Shown here: in pieces, positions 1-9,925 of the stretch | Layout of the letters: each line of letters opens with the position of its first letter | Numbering within the stretch: position 1 is the stretch's first letter | Source: Macrosoma leucophasiata | Taxonomy: Eukaryota; Arthropoda; Insecta; Lepidoptera; Hedylidae | DNA length: 64,000 nucleotides | Assembly (NCBI GenBank): GCA_036365455.1 | Contig: JAWQUS010000022.1 | Coordinates: 5,394,001-5,458,000 of the forward strand | Direction of reading: 5' to 3' | Translations under genes and position numbers: made by a program | The notes under the pieces: model-generated | What the model was told of the DNA's origin: nothing | Databases searched by the model: none | Seen by the model: the letters and a program-made list of their open reading frames with translations, nothing else

Positions 1-124
1 TCTATGGTGGAGAAAGCACCCTAACACACTAGGGATAATATCGGCAATAAAAGAACTTGGCGCGAAGATATATTTTATACATTAATATGACGATACCAAC
101 TTTAATCTTATACTTGAGTAAAAA
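1..124. other. Unresolved AT-rich flank
   Basis: No coding, RNA or repeat signature recognised. Confidence 0.4.
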
Positions 125-212
125 ACAAATGGTGGATATTTAGAATATTCCGTTGTCCGTTGAAAAATGCAATTTACGACGTCTGCTCGCGACAGGCATT
201 CAATTGAGCTAT
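125..212 (+). repeat. Repeat Q, copy 1
   Basis: Matches 5555-5650 around the shared core CGACGTCTGCTCGCGACA and the preceding TAGAATATTCC. Class unknown. Confidence 0.6.
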
Positions 213-239
213 ATTCACATATCTTATCTAATCTAATAC

Positions 240-470
240 CTTTAAACGAGCAATTCTTGTATATATATATAGAATCAAGATCTCGGAAACGGCTCCAACG
301 ATTTTCTTGAAACTTACAGATTAGGGGTTTTTCGGGTCAAGAAATCGATTTATTTAGGTTCCAGGTCCAAGAAAAGCTCGGTTTCAAGTTAATAATAAAT
401 TTTCTTCATAACCGACGACTAACGCCATCTATTGATGAATAGAAGAACCATTAGTCTACTAACGTTAGTC
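240..470. repeat. Degenerate H-type repeat tract
   Basis: A (TA)n start followed by a CGGAAACGGCTCCAACGATTT motif that recurs, diverged, near the ends of other H and S repeats here (for example 5320-5345 and 9570-9600). Boundaries are not visible. Confidence 0.35.
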
Positions 471-644
471 GTATATGCAATTCATACTAAATATAATTTT
501 CAAAAATCGCTACGGAGCGAAGCTCGGTCAACCAGGTACTATACTTATAAGGCAGCCACATTCACTAGACATATCAACGAATAAACATGATGTGTTTCTT
601 AGGTTTTCACGAGCCAAATTCCATAATAATAATATAATATACAC

Positions 645-745
645 CAAACGTCTCCTGCAAGAGGGGAAGAGGTTGGGTGAGGCGGAGAAATCGGGCGGGA
701 CGCCGAAGTGTCCATTCTACACGTAGTATTATTACACATTATTAT
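645..745 (-). mobile_element. M1 element, partial
   Basis: Carries the M1 half with GGTTGGGTGAGGCGG and the tract leading to the CAGAG terminus at its right side. The CACACC end is missing. Confidence 0.7.
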
Positions 746-750
746 ACTCT

Positions 751-860
751 TGACTGGAACACTATAGTGCTGAACACTACGATTTAGCGGCAGATTGATA
801 AGGTAACGTGGTGGTGCCTAGGCCCTCGAGCTCCTACATTGGAACTCTACCACCAGTAAA
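751..860 (-). mobile_element. A element, 5' part only
   Basis: Reads from the middle of A to its 5' end (CCACCAGTAAAA on this strand). More diverged than most copies, so probably old. Confidence 0.75.
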
Positions 861-1328
861 ACTGGCTGCACTAGCAGAAAAATTTTCCTCCACTAGAGGG
901 CGATGGGTCACCACGACCCAAAGCCCGACTATCGTGTAACAGCAGATAAATAAGATAAAGTGTTGACCCAACTCATATCTAACGACTCTTTCAATAGTAA
1001 TACTGATACGGGTTTAGAATGCTTTCAAAGAGATCGACTTAGTAGATAAAAGACCTATTCGCGAAATGACCTGAAGTCGTACATCGACTTGTTTACGATG
1101 TGCCTCATTCTAGAAATTCTCTTATTCTTGAAATACTATATTCTGCTATGGACTCATTCGCAAAAAGACCTATTTTCGATAAATGAATAAATAAAAAAGG
1201 CTTTTATTTCTTCCAGAAATGCTAGTTAACAAAGTTAATTATTTTGTTAGTATCAGAAAATATAAAAAATATAGTGTTAGTAGTTACAGTTTTGTTAAAT
1301 AAGAATTTTAGATATCTATGTTACTATG
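861..1328. other. Unresolved AT-rich stretch
   Basis: Nothing recognised. The phrase AAAAGACCTATT occurs twice within it (around 1046 and 1164). Confidence 0.35.
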
Positions 1329-1552
1329 TGGATGTGGATGGTTGCAGAGGCCCAGGAAGACCAAGACTGACCTACCATGACCAAATAGGTCGAGTTCTGT
1401 CTGATGGTGGGGTCAAAAGTCTTAGGAATCGGTGTGCATGTATGAATAGAATGATGAAGGTAAACGATGCACTAGAGGTATGTCAGGACCGGGATATCTG
1501 GCGCTCTACACTCTCTGCCTACCCCGTTAGGGACCTGGCTTGAAGAAACATA
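1329..1552 (+). mobile_element. L1 LINE 3' end (reverse transcriptase polyprotein C-terminus)
   Basis: The translated tail contains VDGCRGPGRPRLTYHDQIG and ends ...YPVRDLA followed by a stop, then a short CATA-rich tail. Better preserved copies (63,608-63,925) also show WFGHIERM. GHIERM plus GRPR followed by a D-Q-I motif is typical of the C-terminus of RTE/jockey-like non-LTR retrotransposons in insects. Only the last 70 or so residues remain, with no catalytic domain, so this is a 5'-truncated dead copy. Confidence 0.85.
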
Positions 1553-1785
1553 CATACTTGTTACTATTTTATATGGCTTTTGTTCTGTAAGAACTCCTCT
1601 GCGGGTAAAGGCCTCCTCCAAAAAGAGGCAGTTCTCTCGCGATTGTGCTGTTTCCATCCAGTTCGGATCCGTTGTGCGATTAATTTCATCCTCCTATCTA
1701 TTGCAAGGTCTTCCTTTCTTTCTTTTCGAAACACCTTTTTAAATAGACCTTTATACAACATGTAACGGGAATCATTCACACTCTA
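1553..1785 (-). other. Short open frame of unknown origin
   Basis: A basic 71-residue frame (1564-1779) containing KKVFRKERKEDLAIDRRMK. No family recognised. It abuts an L1 tail, so a retroelement remnant is more likely than a host exon. Confidence 0.25.
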
Positions 1786-1841
1786 ACACACCCCGATTAG
1801 GAAAAACGAGTTATAATCATAATATATGACCTGATATTACA

Positions 1842-2132
1842 TTTTTTTTTATGAAATAAAAGTGGCAAACAAGCATGCAGTTCACATTCATGTTAAGTGA
1901 AGACTGCAGCCTATAGACACTTACACAATGACCAGAGGTCAAAATGCAGATGCGCTGCCACACCTGAGGCATTAGGTGTTATGCCTCTGTGCCGGAAATT
2001 ACAGGGCCGTACATTACCACCTGACCGGAACACGATAGTGCTGAACACTACCATTTAGCGGCAAGTATATTAGGTAATGCGGTGGTGCCTACGCCCGCGA
2101 GTTCCGTCACTGGAGCTCTACCACCAGTAAAA
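1842..2132 (-). mobile_element. A element, full length
   Basis: Representative family A copy. Read on its sense strand, A begins TTTTACTGGTGGTAGAGCTC, runs about 285 bp and ends CCATTACATAAAAAAA. Its 5' end can fold: GAGCTCC and GGAGCTC flank AGTGAC, closed by GGTGGT and ACCACC. No tRNA-type A or B box is evident and there is no ORF. The 3' poly-A and the resemblance of the last 70 bases to CR1 tails indicate a LINE-mobilised retroposon. Confidence 0.9.
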
Positions 2133-2390
2133 TACACAATATTTTTCATTTAAGAAATAGGTTGTCCTCAATTTACACGAACAGTATGCACACATTACGC
2201 ATACGTACCCTGCCTCTACCTATGGCCGCACATAAAACACAAACGCACACACAGACGCAGCAGTCTGCAAGACCTCAAGATACCATAAGTAATTATTGTG
2301 TTAATCCTGAACGCTACGCAAGGCGTTTACGAAATCGATGGAGGTAGCTACATATAATTTTTTCAAACTTCTGTCAGACAAATGTCACCT
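2133..2390. other. Unresolved stretch
   Basis: Mixed sequence with a CA-rich patch near 2235-2265. No feature recognised. Confidence 0.35.
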
Positions 2391-2480
2391 CAGTCTGCCC
2401 GGGACCACGGAAGCTGAAAAGCGACCGAAACGTCGGGTTGATTTTAAAAATCATTTTAGTTTAATATACGCGAGATATAT
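2391..2480 (-). repeat. Repeat K, left part
   Basis: Contains GCGACCGAAACGTCGG, matched in opposite orientation at 23,180-23,215 and 57,600-57,640. It resumes after the L1 insertion at 2722. Confidence 0.6.
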
Positions 2481-2709
2481 ATATATATATGTATCTTCAC
2501 GCCAGGTCCCTAACGGGGTAGGCAGAGAGTGTAGAGCGCCAGATATCCCGGTTCTGACAAACCTCTCGTGCCTCGTCTACCTTCATCATTCTCTTCATAC
2601 ATGCACGCCGATTCCTAAGACTTTTGACCCCACCATCAGACAGAACTCGACCTATTTGGTCATGGTAGGTCAGTCTTGGTCTTCCTGGGCCTCTGCAACC
2701 ATCCACATT
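2481..2709 (-). mobile_element. L1 LINE 3' fragment with 12-bp TSD
   Basis: 5'-truncated L1 inserted into repeat K. The target duplication CGCGAGATATAT is perfect at 2469-2480 and 2710-2721. Translation on the minus strand gives GRPRLTYHDQIGRVLSDGG and the terminal PVRDLA. Confidence 0.9.
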
Positions 2710-2821
2710 CGCGAGATATATCCGTAAAAATAGTTTTATTTCAAAAAACACAAACATACTCACATAGGCACACTGTCGCAATGTGATGTAGCGTAACCTG
2801 CGCATCCCTATTTAACACTCG

Positions 2822-3004
2822 CTGGTAATAAGATTAGTGTAGATAGTAGTCGAGACAGTACAATGAAATGGACCAAAATGTTAACGGAATGGCAGCCACG
2901 AGATGTAAAAAGAAATAGAGGCAGGCAAATAAAATGATGGGCAGATGTCCTCAAAACTATCGGCGGAGTATTGTAAACAAGAATAGCTAAAGATAGGCAA
3001 GAAT
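2822..3004 (+). mobile_element. L3 LINE C-terminus, part 1
   Basis: Reads WQPRDVKRNRGRQIK, stop, WADVLKTIGG, then TRIAKDRQE. The W-x-PR ... RGR ... W-x-D ... AKDR pattern is the usual C-terminal tail of RTE/jockey-type LINE polyproteins. Two in-frame stops show it is dead. The frame continues at 3163 after a T2 insertion. Confidence 0.8.
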
Positions 3005-3141
3005 CCGCACCGGAACAAATATTTGTATGGCCTACAGATATTTGTTCCGGGTCTGGGTGTTTGTGTATGTGTTGTATGTGTACAACGGCACCCACGACAC
3101 AGGTTTATACCTACTGTGGGGCTGTGAGTGTAAGCGTATAA

Positions 3142-3162
<21 letters not shown>
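3005..3162 (+). mobile_element. T2 SINE, 5'-truncated, with poly-A
   Basis: Body CTGGGTGTTTGTGTATG to GGGGCTGTGAGTGTAAGCG followed by about 24 A. The tRNA-like head is missing. Flanked by AAGAAT at 2999-3004 and 3163-3168, the target duplication inside L3. Confidence 0.88.
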
Positions 3163-3172
<10 letters not shown>

Positions 3173-3320
3173 AAAGCTGGAAGAGGCCTATGTGTCACAT
3201 GACACGCTGAACAATAAAACCGCATCCTTCGATGTGCTAGAATGAGACACAATTTGTTAATTTGTTAAATATATTTTGGTATTTAGCAATAAAGGCTTAG
3301 ATAAATAAAAAAGTAATAAG
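3163..3320 (+). mobile_element. L3 LINE C-terminus, part 2 and 3' UTR
   Basis: Continues the interrupted frame as WKKLEEAYVSHD, with a stop at 3243-3245, then an AT-rich 3' UTR with AATAAA. Removing the T2 insert rejoins RQE-WKKLEEAYV in one frame. Confidence 0.8.
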
Positions 3321-3453
3321 ATTCATTTTCACTATTTTCAACTCAACGAGCTTTAATGAACTTGTAGTTGAGTTGAATGTAAGTCTCACTAACATTTTAT
3401 TTTGAGATACACGTTAGTCTCGTTTTCGTTTGTATAGCTGTGACCAAAGTTTA

Positions 3454-3821
3454 ATAATAAATATAATAATGGCAACCCATTATACGTCCCACTGCTGGGC
3501 ACGAGTCTCTCCCCTTTTTGGGGGGAGGCCTGGAGCTTACTCCACCACGCTGCTCCAATGCGGATTGGTGGGGGTGGGTGGGTTAGTGGCCAACCCGTTG
3601 TCAGATGTTTTCAAACCGCCCATAAGGCCTCCGACAAGGTTTAACGACTGCTATCTATCGATAGCAACCGGGACCGACGGCTTAACGTGCCCTCCGAAGC
3701 ACGGAAACGCGCATTTAATTTGCCACTAGCGGTCACCCATCACACTACCCGACCGCGCCCGTAGTGCTTAACCGAGCAAATCGCTTATGATCTACACCAG
3801 CCGCTGGGCCATGCGCGCTTC
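3454..3821 (-). mobile_element. S5: 5S rRNA-like SINE with 12-bp TSD
   Basis: On the sense (minus) strand the head contains GGTTAAGCA, GGGCGCGGT and GATGGGTGACCGC, in the order and spacing of the 5S rRNA internal promoter (box A and box C). The tail has CCCAGCAGTGGGACGT and ends in ATT repeats. TSD GACCAAAGTTTA at 3442-3453 and 3822-3833. Assigning 5S origin is from memory of 5S rRNA; the duplication is seen directly. Confidence 0.85.
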
Positions 3822-3956
3822 GACCAAAGTTTACTTAATTCTAATTAATTTTGGGATAAAATATTACCTATACTAAAAATGCCTAAAATGGATTCAGTTA
3901 TTGATTCTGAACATACTAGTTTTGGATTGTCCTTTTAATGCTGTTACAAGTTTTTT

Positions 3957-4310
3957 TTTTAATGGTATCGCTTGTTTTGCTTATTGCCAGTGTCAAGTAA
4001 AACGACATTTCGTACTCGTAATAAACAACGTAAAAATCAGAGTCAGTTAATCTATCAGTCCGTCAGTCAGAGTCACAGTAATTCGAGTAAAGCGATGGCT
4101 ACTTTACCAGAACATTTACAATAAAGTTTTGGAGACAACCCGAAAGAACGTTTTTTCGCACTGTTATTCTACTTCACTATACACGCGCACTGTAATTAGC
4201 CTATATCAAACAAAATGCCACCAACTTTATTTAATATAACTCAAAAATACACCAAGAACATGAAATAAGGTAAGAGCACACACGTATCTTTCAAGCTTCC
4301 CGCCAAAACT
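3957..4310 (-). mobile_element. F retroposon, left of a head-to-head pair
   Basis: Family F runs from GTTTTGGCGGGAACCTTGAA at its 5' end to TAGCGATGCCATAA plus an A-rich tail. Here it is inverted, tail to the left (T run before AATGGTATCGC). Partner copy at 4364-4770. Confidence 0.82.
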
Positions 4311-4363
4311 CTTCTGTTACACGTTAGAGAAGTGTAAATTTTTCAAATGCTACAATAATAATA

Positions 4364-4770
4364 TTGAGTTTTGGCGAGAACCTTGAAAGAGGCGTATGGT
4401 GCTCTTATTTTATTTCATTTTCTTGGTGTATTTTTAAGTTATATTGAATAAAATTGGTGGCATTTTGTTTGATATAGGTTTATTACAGACCCCGTGTAAA
4501 GTGAAATAGAATAACAGTGCGAAAACACGACCTTTCAGGTTGCCTCCAAAACTTCATTGTAAATGTTCTGGTAAAGTAGCCATCGCTTTACTCGAATAAC
4601 TTGATTGTAACTCACTTGACTGACATATTATACTTGATAACTTATATACTTGATACTTACATATTATACTTGATGACTATATTATACTAACTTTTACGCT
4701 GCTTAAATAAATATGAAATATCGTTTTACTTGACACTGGCAATATGCGTAATAGCGATGCCATAAAAACA
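4364..4770 (+). mobile_element. F retroposon, right of a head-to-head pair
   Basis: Near-complete F, ending GCGATGCCATAAAAACA with an A-rich tail. It and the left copy form arms of about 350 bp around a spacer of about 50 bp. Confidence 0.85.
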
Positions 4771-4774
4771 AAAA

Positions 4775-5007
4775 AAAAATAATAATATTCTTTGAAAAAA
4801 AAATCTGTAAAAAAATGATCAACTCTACAGAGGATAAAACAAAAAAAGATTAACATGTTCCATCTACGTGGAAAACATACTTGTTAACTGTGATATTCGT
4901 ATAAGAAAGTCAAAAAGGTCTAAAATATAATGATGTTGGCACCTCGTTAAAAATATCCGGTGTAAGTGGTAATGTTATAAAAAAAATATGTGAGCCTAGT
5001 TTCCATG
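4775..5007. other. Unresolved AT-rich stretch
   Basis: No feature recognised. Confidence 0.35.
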
Positions 5008-5050
5008 AATGCTTGACCCGAGCAGACGTCGACGACTGCATTCTTTGTTT
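5008..5050 (-). repeat. Inverted partner of repeat Q
   Basis: Reverse complement of the Q core at 5605-5646 (CGAGCAGACGTCG ... TGCATTCTTTG). The pair brackets an H element. Confidence 0.65.
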
Positions 5051-5130
5051 TACAATAGATAGAATTATGTAGTATTTAAGATTCTACATGTCCATCGTTG
5101 AATGAAATATTTAAGTAATATATCTATTTA

Positions 5131-5395
5131 CTAGCTGACCCGAAAAACTTCGTATTGCCTCACAATGAAATAATGTGTCAAAGGTTTGATAGATACGGAC
5201 TATTTGTATGGAATAATTAAATTGTGGTTTTTACTATTTCCCTTCAATTTCTTCATATTTTCTTACCTTTTAAACCTTCCATGGACTTCCAAAAATCATT
5301 CAAGACCAAAATTAGCCAAATCGGTCTAGCCGTTCTCATGTTTTAGCGAGACTAACGAACAGCAATTGATTTTTATATTTAAAATTATAGATAAT
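5131..5395 (+). mobile_element. H repeat (CTAGCTGACCC type)
   Basis: Starts CTAGCTGACCCG, continues TTCGTATTGCCTCA, and ends in an AT-rich ATTTTTATAT tract. The inverse copy is at 9526-9770. This start is very common in Lepidoptera; class (Helitron-like or LINE-derived) is not settled from the sequence. Confidence 0.7.
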
Positions 5396-5554
5396 TTGTT
5401 TACTATCCGATAGCCACGATTATCTATTAGCTCCAAATGATTCCAACAGATGGCGATACCTGTTGACTGGATTGGATAAGTATTCATTAGATGGTGCTAA
5501 TAAAACAAAAAACTTCAACCACAGCTACGCGTGGCCGAGTCGGCTAGTAATAAA

Positions 5555-5650
5555 TAAAAAACAAGTTGTTGAACGTCTAGAATCTAGAATATTCCATTTT
5601 CCGAACAAAGAATGCAATCTACGACGTCTGCTCGCGACATGCATTCATTA
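5555..5650 (+). repeat. Repeat Q, copy 2
   Basis: Same core as 125-212. Confidence 0.65.
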
Positions 5651-6460
5651 AAACTGCGTTCACGATATTTTTCATGGAATCGCCATTTATATCTGGTATT
5701 TAATGGAGGTTCAAAATGAATTTGATTTAGGAAAGGCCGATTCACACATATCAGTGAAGTTACAATTCCGGCACAGAAGCGTCACCGTGATAATCATTCT
5801 TTCATACATTTTCGGCAGTGGCGATCCTTGGTGTTTAAAATTGGGGTGGCTCCAGCTTTTGTTATAGGGTGTAATGTTAAGTGCGCAAAACCTGAAAACC
5901 GTTTTTCGGTCAATCTGAACAACTTTCAGTCTTTCATTAAGGAACCTACTTTGCAAAACAGGATTTTTTTTTTTTAGGTCGGGCTTTGTGTCGTCTGTCT
6001 CGAGACGGCACTAGTCTACTTCACCGGGCAATCGACGAGCGCAGAAGGCGCTCCAGCCTAAGAAACAGAAATTGCATACAATTTAACATTTTCATTTTTG
6101 TGTGAAATAGCTGATATTTTTTCGCGATAGTAGTGTTGAATCACTGAATAAAAAGTCAATTAAATCAATAGAAGGATATAAAACGTAACAAACACTAACA
6201 CGAAAAACATGCAAAAAATCGTTAGGTAGTGCAGACAGAGAGCCAGACACAGAGCCAGAGACCCGCGCTTCAAACTCCGTGGAGTAATATAGACGATTGA
6301 ATCGCCTCGGCATTTGCGAGTTGCGTTCGTGATAGAAGACCGCAGCACGCTGCAAAATGCAATTATTTACTGTACCAAGTCTAAGTAATTAGGTTGTAAA
6401 TATAAAATATACTTTAAATTGTCTTATAAATGTATGATTATTTACATTTGAATGCTTAAA
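5651..6460. other. Unresolved stretch with two weak open frames
   Basis: Two minus-strand frames of 81 and 87 residues (5711-5956, 6092-6355) have no recognised motif and no convincing splice context. Could be unique host DNA or an old transposon. Confidence 0.3.
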
Positions 6461-6504
6461 AATTATGGTATGGCGACGCCATACGCGCCGTCTTAGAGAG
6501 ATCG

Positions 6505-6790
6505 CCACTGATTTGATGATCTGTGAACTAAAATACGTACCTACGAGACAGAGACCCATTGTGTATAAACCCTCAGGAGTTGATATGCCTAAAACAAAAG
6601 ATATTCGTCCAAATATCGCCAACTACTATTGGCAAAAGTTAAAGAGAGAGATAAGACAAGTAAATGTTAAGTATAAGCAAACAGGCCGTCCCACGTGACA
6701 TTACATAAATGATTTACTAACAACATTTCCCTTTTTACGCCGCAACTTCTACGTTGACAGACGCCATCTCCAATTCAATTTATGATATTA
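6505..6790 (+). pseudogene. Exon-like repeat unit a
   Basis: Translates to ...RPNIANYYWQKLK...YKQTGRPT, then a stop. The same peptide pattern recurs in unit d (RPNTHNFYWQKLK, CKQTGRPTRYYIND). No protein family recognised. Stops and frameshifts differ between units, so the array is decayed. Confidence 0.45.
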
Positions 6791-6879
6791 AAGGAGGGTA
6801 TAAAATAACACTTATCTTCATGTCAAAAGTTCATCCTTGTGTTCTTGTGGTAGACATAAACAAATTCGAATAGTATTAA

Positions 6880-7076
6880 AAAAAAAACAATGTTATAAAT
6901 ATTTTTGGTGCGATTCGAGGGGTAATTACTATAAAAGAGACGATTACCTACTACGTATTAATAGATACATGCAAATAAAGAAACCTCAGGTGGATATTAT
7001 TATCATGCCTTTAACAAACGAAAAAAAAAAAAGATCTCCTTCCAAAGAAGACGTTGCGTTTCAAAGAGAGTATTTA
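6880..7076 (+). pseudogene. Exon-like repeat unit b, partial
   Basis: Contains INRYMQIKKPQVDIIIMP and KKRSPSK, matching the central part of units c and d. Runs into a 15-bp sequence duplicated by the L1 insertion. Confidence 0.45.
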
Positions 7077-7423
7077 TATGTATCTTCACGCCAGGTCCCT
7101 AACGGGGTAGGCAGAAAATGTAGACAACAGATATCCCGGTTCTGACAAACCTCTCGTGCCTCGTCTACCTTCATCATTCTCTTTATACAAGCACGCCGAT
7201 TCCTAAGACTTTTAACTTCACCGTCAGACAGAACTCGACCTATTCGGTCATGGTAGGTCAGTCTTGGTCTTTCTGGGCCTCTGCAACCATCCACATTCGC
7301 ATTGTATATCTGTTTAGTCATTCGCTCATTTTACATTCTTTCTATATGCCCGAACCATCGGAGCATGCCTTTTTTCATTTTTACACCGATACTATCAAAG
7401 CCTCTTTCTTATATCTTCATTCA
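7077..7423 (-). mobile_element. L1 LINE 3' fragment with 15-bp TSD
   Basis: TSD CAAAGAGAGTATTTA, perfect at 7062-7076 and 7424-7438. Longer than the copies at 1329 and 2481, reaching the RMTKQIYNANVDGCRGP region, but frameshifted upstream. Confidence 0.92.
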
Positions 7424-8120
7424 CAAAGAGAGTATTTAACGCTAATATCACTTTATTTCAGCGATTTTAATCTCAATATAAGACATTTCATATTTATGAC
7501 ACAAATACAGCTGTAGAAGTATCCTAGCGAAACGTAAAACCAGTTAAATACCTACCAGACGACAAACCGCCGCGTCTTAATAAATACAAAATAAAGAAGC
7601 CTCAAGGGTCGATATTAATTATTTTTACTGGTGGTAGAGTTCCAGTGACGGAGCTTGCGGGCGTAGGCACCACCGCATTACCTAATATACTTGCCGCTGA
7701 ATGGTAGTGTTCAGCACTATCGTGTTCCGGTCAGGTGGTAATGTACGGCCCTGTAATTTCAGGCACAGAGGCATATCACCTAATGCCTCAGGAGTGGCAG
7801 CGCATTTGCATTTTGAACTCTGGTCATTGTATGGGGGTCTATAGGCTGCAGTCATAACTTAACATCAATGTGAACTGCATGCTTGTTTGCCACTTTTATT
7901 ACCAAACGAAAAAAAACAAAAGATCTCCATCCAAATACTCACAACTTGTATAGGCAAAAGTTAAACAGAGTCTGCAAGAAACTTATATCATATAAATGAT
8001 AAGTGTAAGCAAACAGGCCGTCCCACGCGCTATTACATAAATGATTTACTAACAACATTTCCCTTTTCACGCCGCAACTTCCACTTCGACAGACGTCATC
8101 TCCTAGACTGTATAAAAATA
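7424..8120 (+). pseudogene. Exon-like repeat unit c
   Basis: Begins just before an acceptor-like CACTTTATTTCAG (7450-7462), then frames giving DFNLNIRHF and TNTAVEVS, then KYLPDDKPPRLNKYKIKKPQ, an A insertion, and the KRSPSK and GRP-encoding parts. At least one in-frame stop. Confidence 0.5.
7622..7898 (+). mobile_element. A element inside unit c
   Basis: Truncated just before its poly-A (ends CACTTTTATTA). About ten bases of the target present in unit d appear lost at the junction. Confidence 0.85.
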
Positions 8121-8278
8121 AGACTCATTTTCGTATCCAATAAAAATAATAGAAATTTAAGGTATAATGACAGAGATCTCAACTATTGAGCTTGATATTA
8201 TTTGTATTTATCAAATATGTATAGCTCTTTGAATGCGTTGTAGATGACGGTATAAGCTTATAAAATACAAAATAAAAT

Positions 8279-8473
8279 ACGCTTACACTCACAGCCCCAC
8301 AGTAGATATAAACCTGTGTCGTGGGTGCCGTTGTACACATACAACACATACACAAACACCCAGACCCGAAACAAATATCTGTAGGCCATACAAATATTTG
8401 TCACAGTGCGGGGATCGAACCCGCGACCCTTCGAATCAAACGATGGTTTCACACCGCTGGACTAACCGGGTCG
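8279..8473 (-). mobile_element. T2 SINE, full length with tRNA-like head
   Basis: On the minus strand the head reads GACCCGGTTAGTCCAGCGG, then the B-box GGTTCGATCCC, then the T2 body to GTGAGTGTAAGCG. Internal pol III promoter boxes are intact in this copy. Confidence 0.9.
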
Positions 8474-8529
8474 TCTTATTTATCGACAGAACTTAAAAAT
8501 CGTAAATTTTCAAGTTGTATCGACAAACA

Positions 8530-8722
8530 ACCCTGTTATTCCAGCGGTGTGAGATGATCGTTTGATTCGAAGGGTGGCTCCGCGCACCGGGATAAATATT
8601 TGTATGGCCTACATTGTAATTATATTTTTTTTTGGATCTGGGTGTTTGTGTATGTTTTGAATGTGTACAACGGCACCCACGACATAGGTTTATACCTAAT
8701 GTGGGGGCTGTGAGTGTAAGCG
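8530..8722 (+). mobile_element. T2 SINE, degenerate
   Basis: Head-to-head with the previous copy across about 56 bp. Its B-box region is mutated (GGTGGCTCCGCGC instead of GGGTTCGATCC). Confidence 0.82.
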
Positions 8723-8827
8723 AAACGTATTTAATTATTTAAAACTCGATATCATCATTTGACGCTACTCACAATTCGGTAGATGGCGGTGTGTTGCGAT
8801 TCTGGAAACTGGAGGTATAAAGTCGAG

Positions 8828-9525
8828 GTTCAAAGCTAGTATTTAACACGGTAATAAGTATCACCTTATTTCAGGGACTCTAATCTCATCGTGAGACATT
8901 TCACATTTATGGCTTTTTACTGGTGGTAGAGCTGTCAGCCAGTGACGGAGCTCGCGGGCGTAGGCACCACCGCTTTACCTAATATTCTTGTCGCTAAATG
9001 TTAGTGTTCAGCACTATCGTGTTCCGGTCAGGTGGTAATGTACGGCCCAGTAATTTCCGGCACAGAAACATAACATCTTAGGCCTCAGGAGTGGTAACAT
9101 CTGCATTTTGACCTTGGTCTTTGTGTGGGTGTCTATAGGCTGCAGTCATCACTTAACATCAATGTGAACTGTATGCTTGGTTGCCACTTCCATAATAAAA
9201 AAACTGGCACAAATACAGCTGTAGAAGTATCCAAGCGAAGCACGAAAAACAGTAAAATACCTACCAGACGACATCCCGCCGGTTTTTAATATAAACAAAA
9301 TAAAGAAGCCTCAAGGGTTGATATTAATATCATGCGTATAACAAAGAGAAAAAACAAAAGAATTCCGTCCAAATACTCACAACTTTTATTGGCAAAAGTT
9401 AAAGACTGAGTCTGTAAGAAACTTCTATCATATAAATGATAAGTGTAAGCAAACAGGCCGTCCCACGCGCTATTATATAAATGATTAACTAACAATATTT
9501 TACGAGACTTCATCTCGAATTCAAT
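8828..9525 (+). pseudogene. Exon-like repeat unit d
   Basis: Acceptor-like CACCTTATTTCAG at 8862-8874, then DSNLIVRHFTFMA, an A insertion, TNTAVEVSKRSTKNSK, IKKPQGLILIS and FRPNTHNFYWQKLK ... CKQTGRPTRYYIND. Frame shifts between these blocks. Confidence 0.5.
8914..9204 (+). mobile_element. A element inside unit d
   Basis: Flanked by TGGC at 8910-8913 and 9205-9208. Removing it restores the ATTTATGGCACAAATAC junction seen uninterrupted in unit c (near 7495, with GAC for GGC). Confidence 0.9.
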
Positions 9526-9770
9526 CTATCTATATATATAAAAATCAATTGCTGCTCGTTAGTCTCGCGAAAACTCGAGAACGGCTGCACCGATTTGGCT
9601 AATTTTGATTTTGAATGATTTTTAGAAGTCCAGGGAAGGTTTAAAAGGTAAGAAAATATGAAGAAATTGACGGGAAAAAGAAAAAACCACAATTTCTTTT
9701 TCCCATACAAATAGTCCGTAGGTATCTATCACAACCTTTGACACATTATTTCATTCTGAGGCAATACGGA
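9526..9770 (-). mobile_element. H repeat, inverted
   Basis: Inverse of 5131-5395, from the TATATATAAAAATCAATTG end to GAGGCAATACGGA. The CTAGCTGAC terminus is missing. Confidence 0.72.
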
Positions 9771-9771
9771 G

Positions 9772-9925
9772 TATGGTAATGTGCCCGGAGATAGCAACAG
9801 GCTCGCCACCTGTTACATGGGCCAAAAACGTAACCGGCGAATAGTGGGTGTTTGCATGTGTGCTTGAATGCGTACTTTTACCTCTGCTAACCCCTTCGGG
9901 GATTACAGGCGTGAAGTTACGTGAT
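9772..9925 (+). mobile_element. T1 SINE, 5'-truncated
   Basis: Only the T1 body and 3' end remain (GTAATGTGCCCGGAGAT to CCCCTTCGGGGATTACAGG). Confidence 0.85.

Noticed and set aside
2338..2727. Plus-strand frame of 129 residues
   Set aside because: Crosses repeat K and the antisense strand of an L1 insertion including its TSD; the real coding sense is the minus strand.
3957..4770. One 800-bp terminal-inverted-repeat transposon
   Set aside because: Each arm is a complete F retroposon of the kind that occurs alone elsewhere with its own TSD and tail.
5711..6355. Two minus-strand frames as exons of one gene
   Set aside because: No shared frame, splice sites or recognisable motif; left as unresolved.
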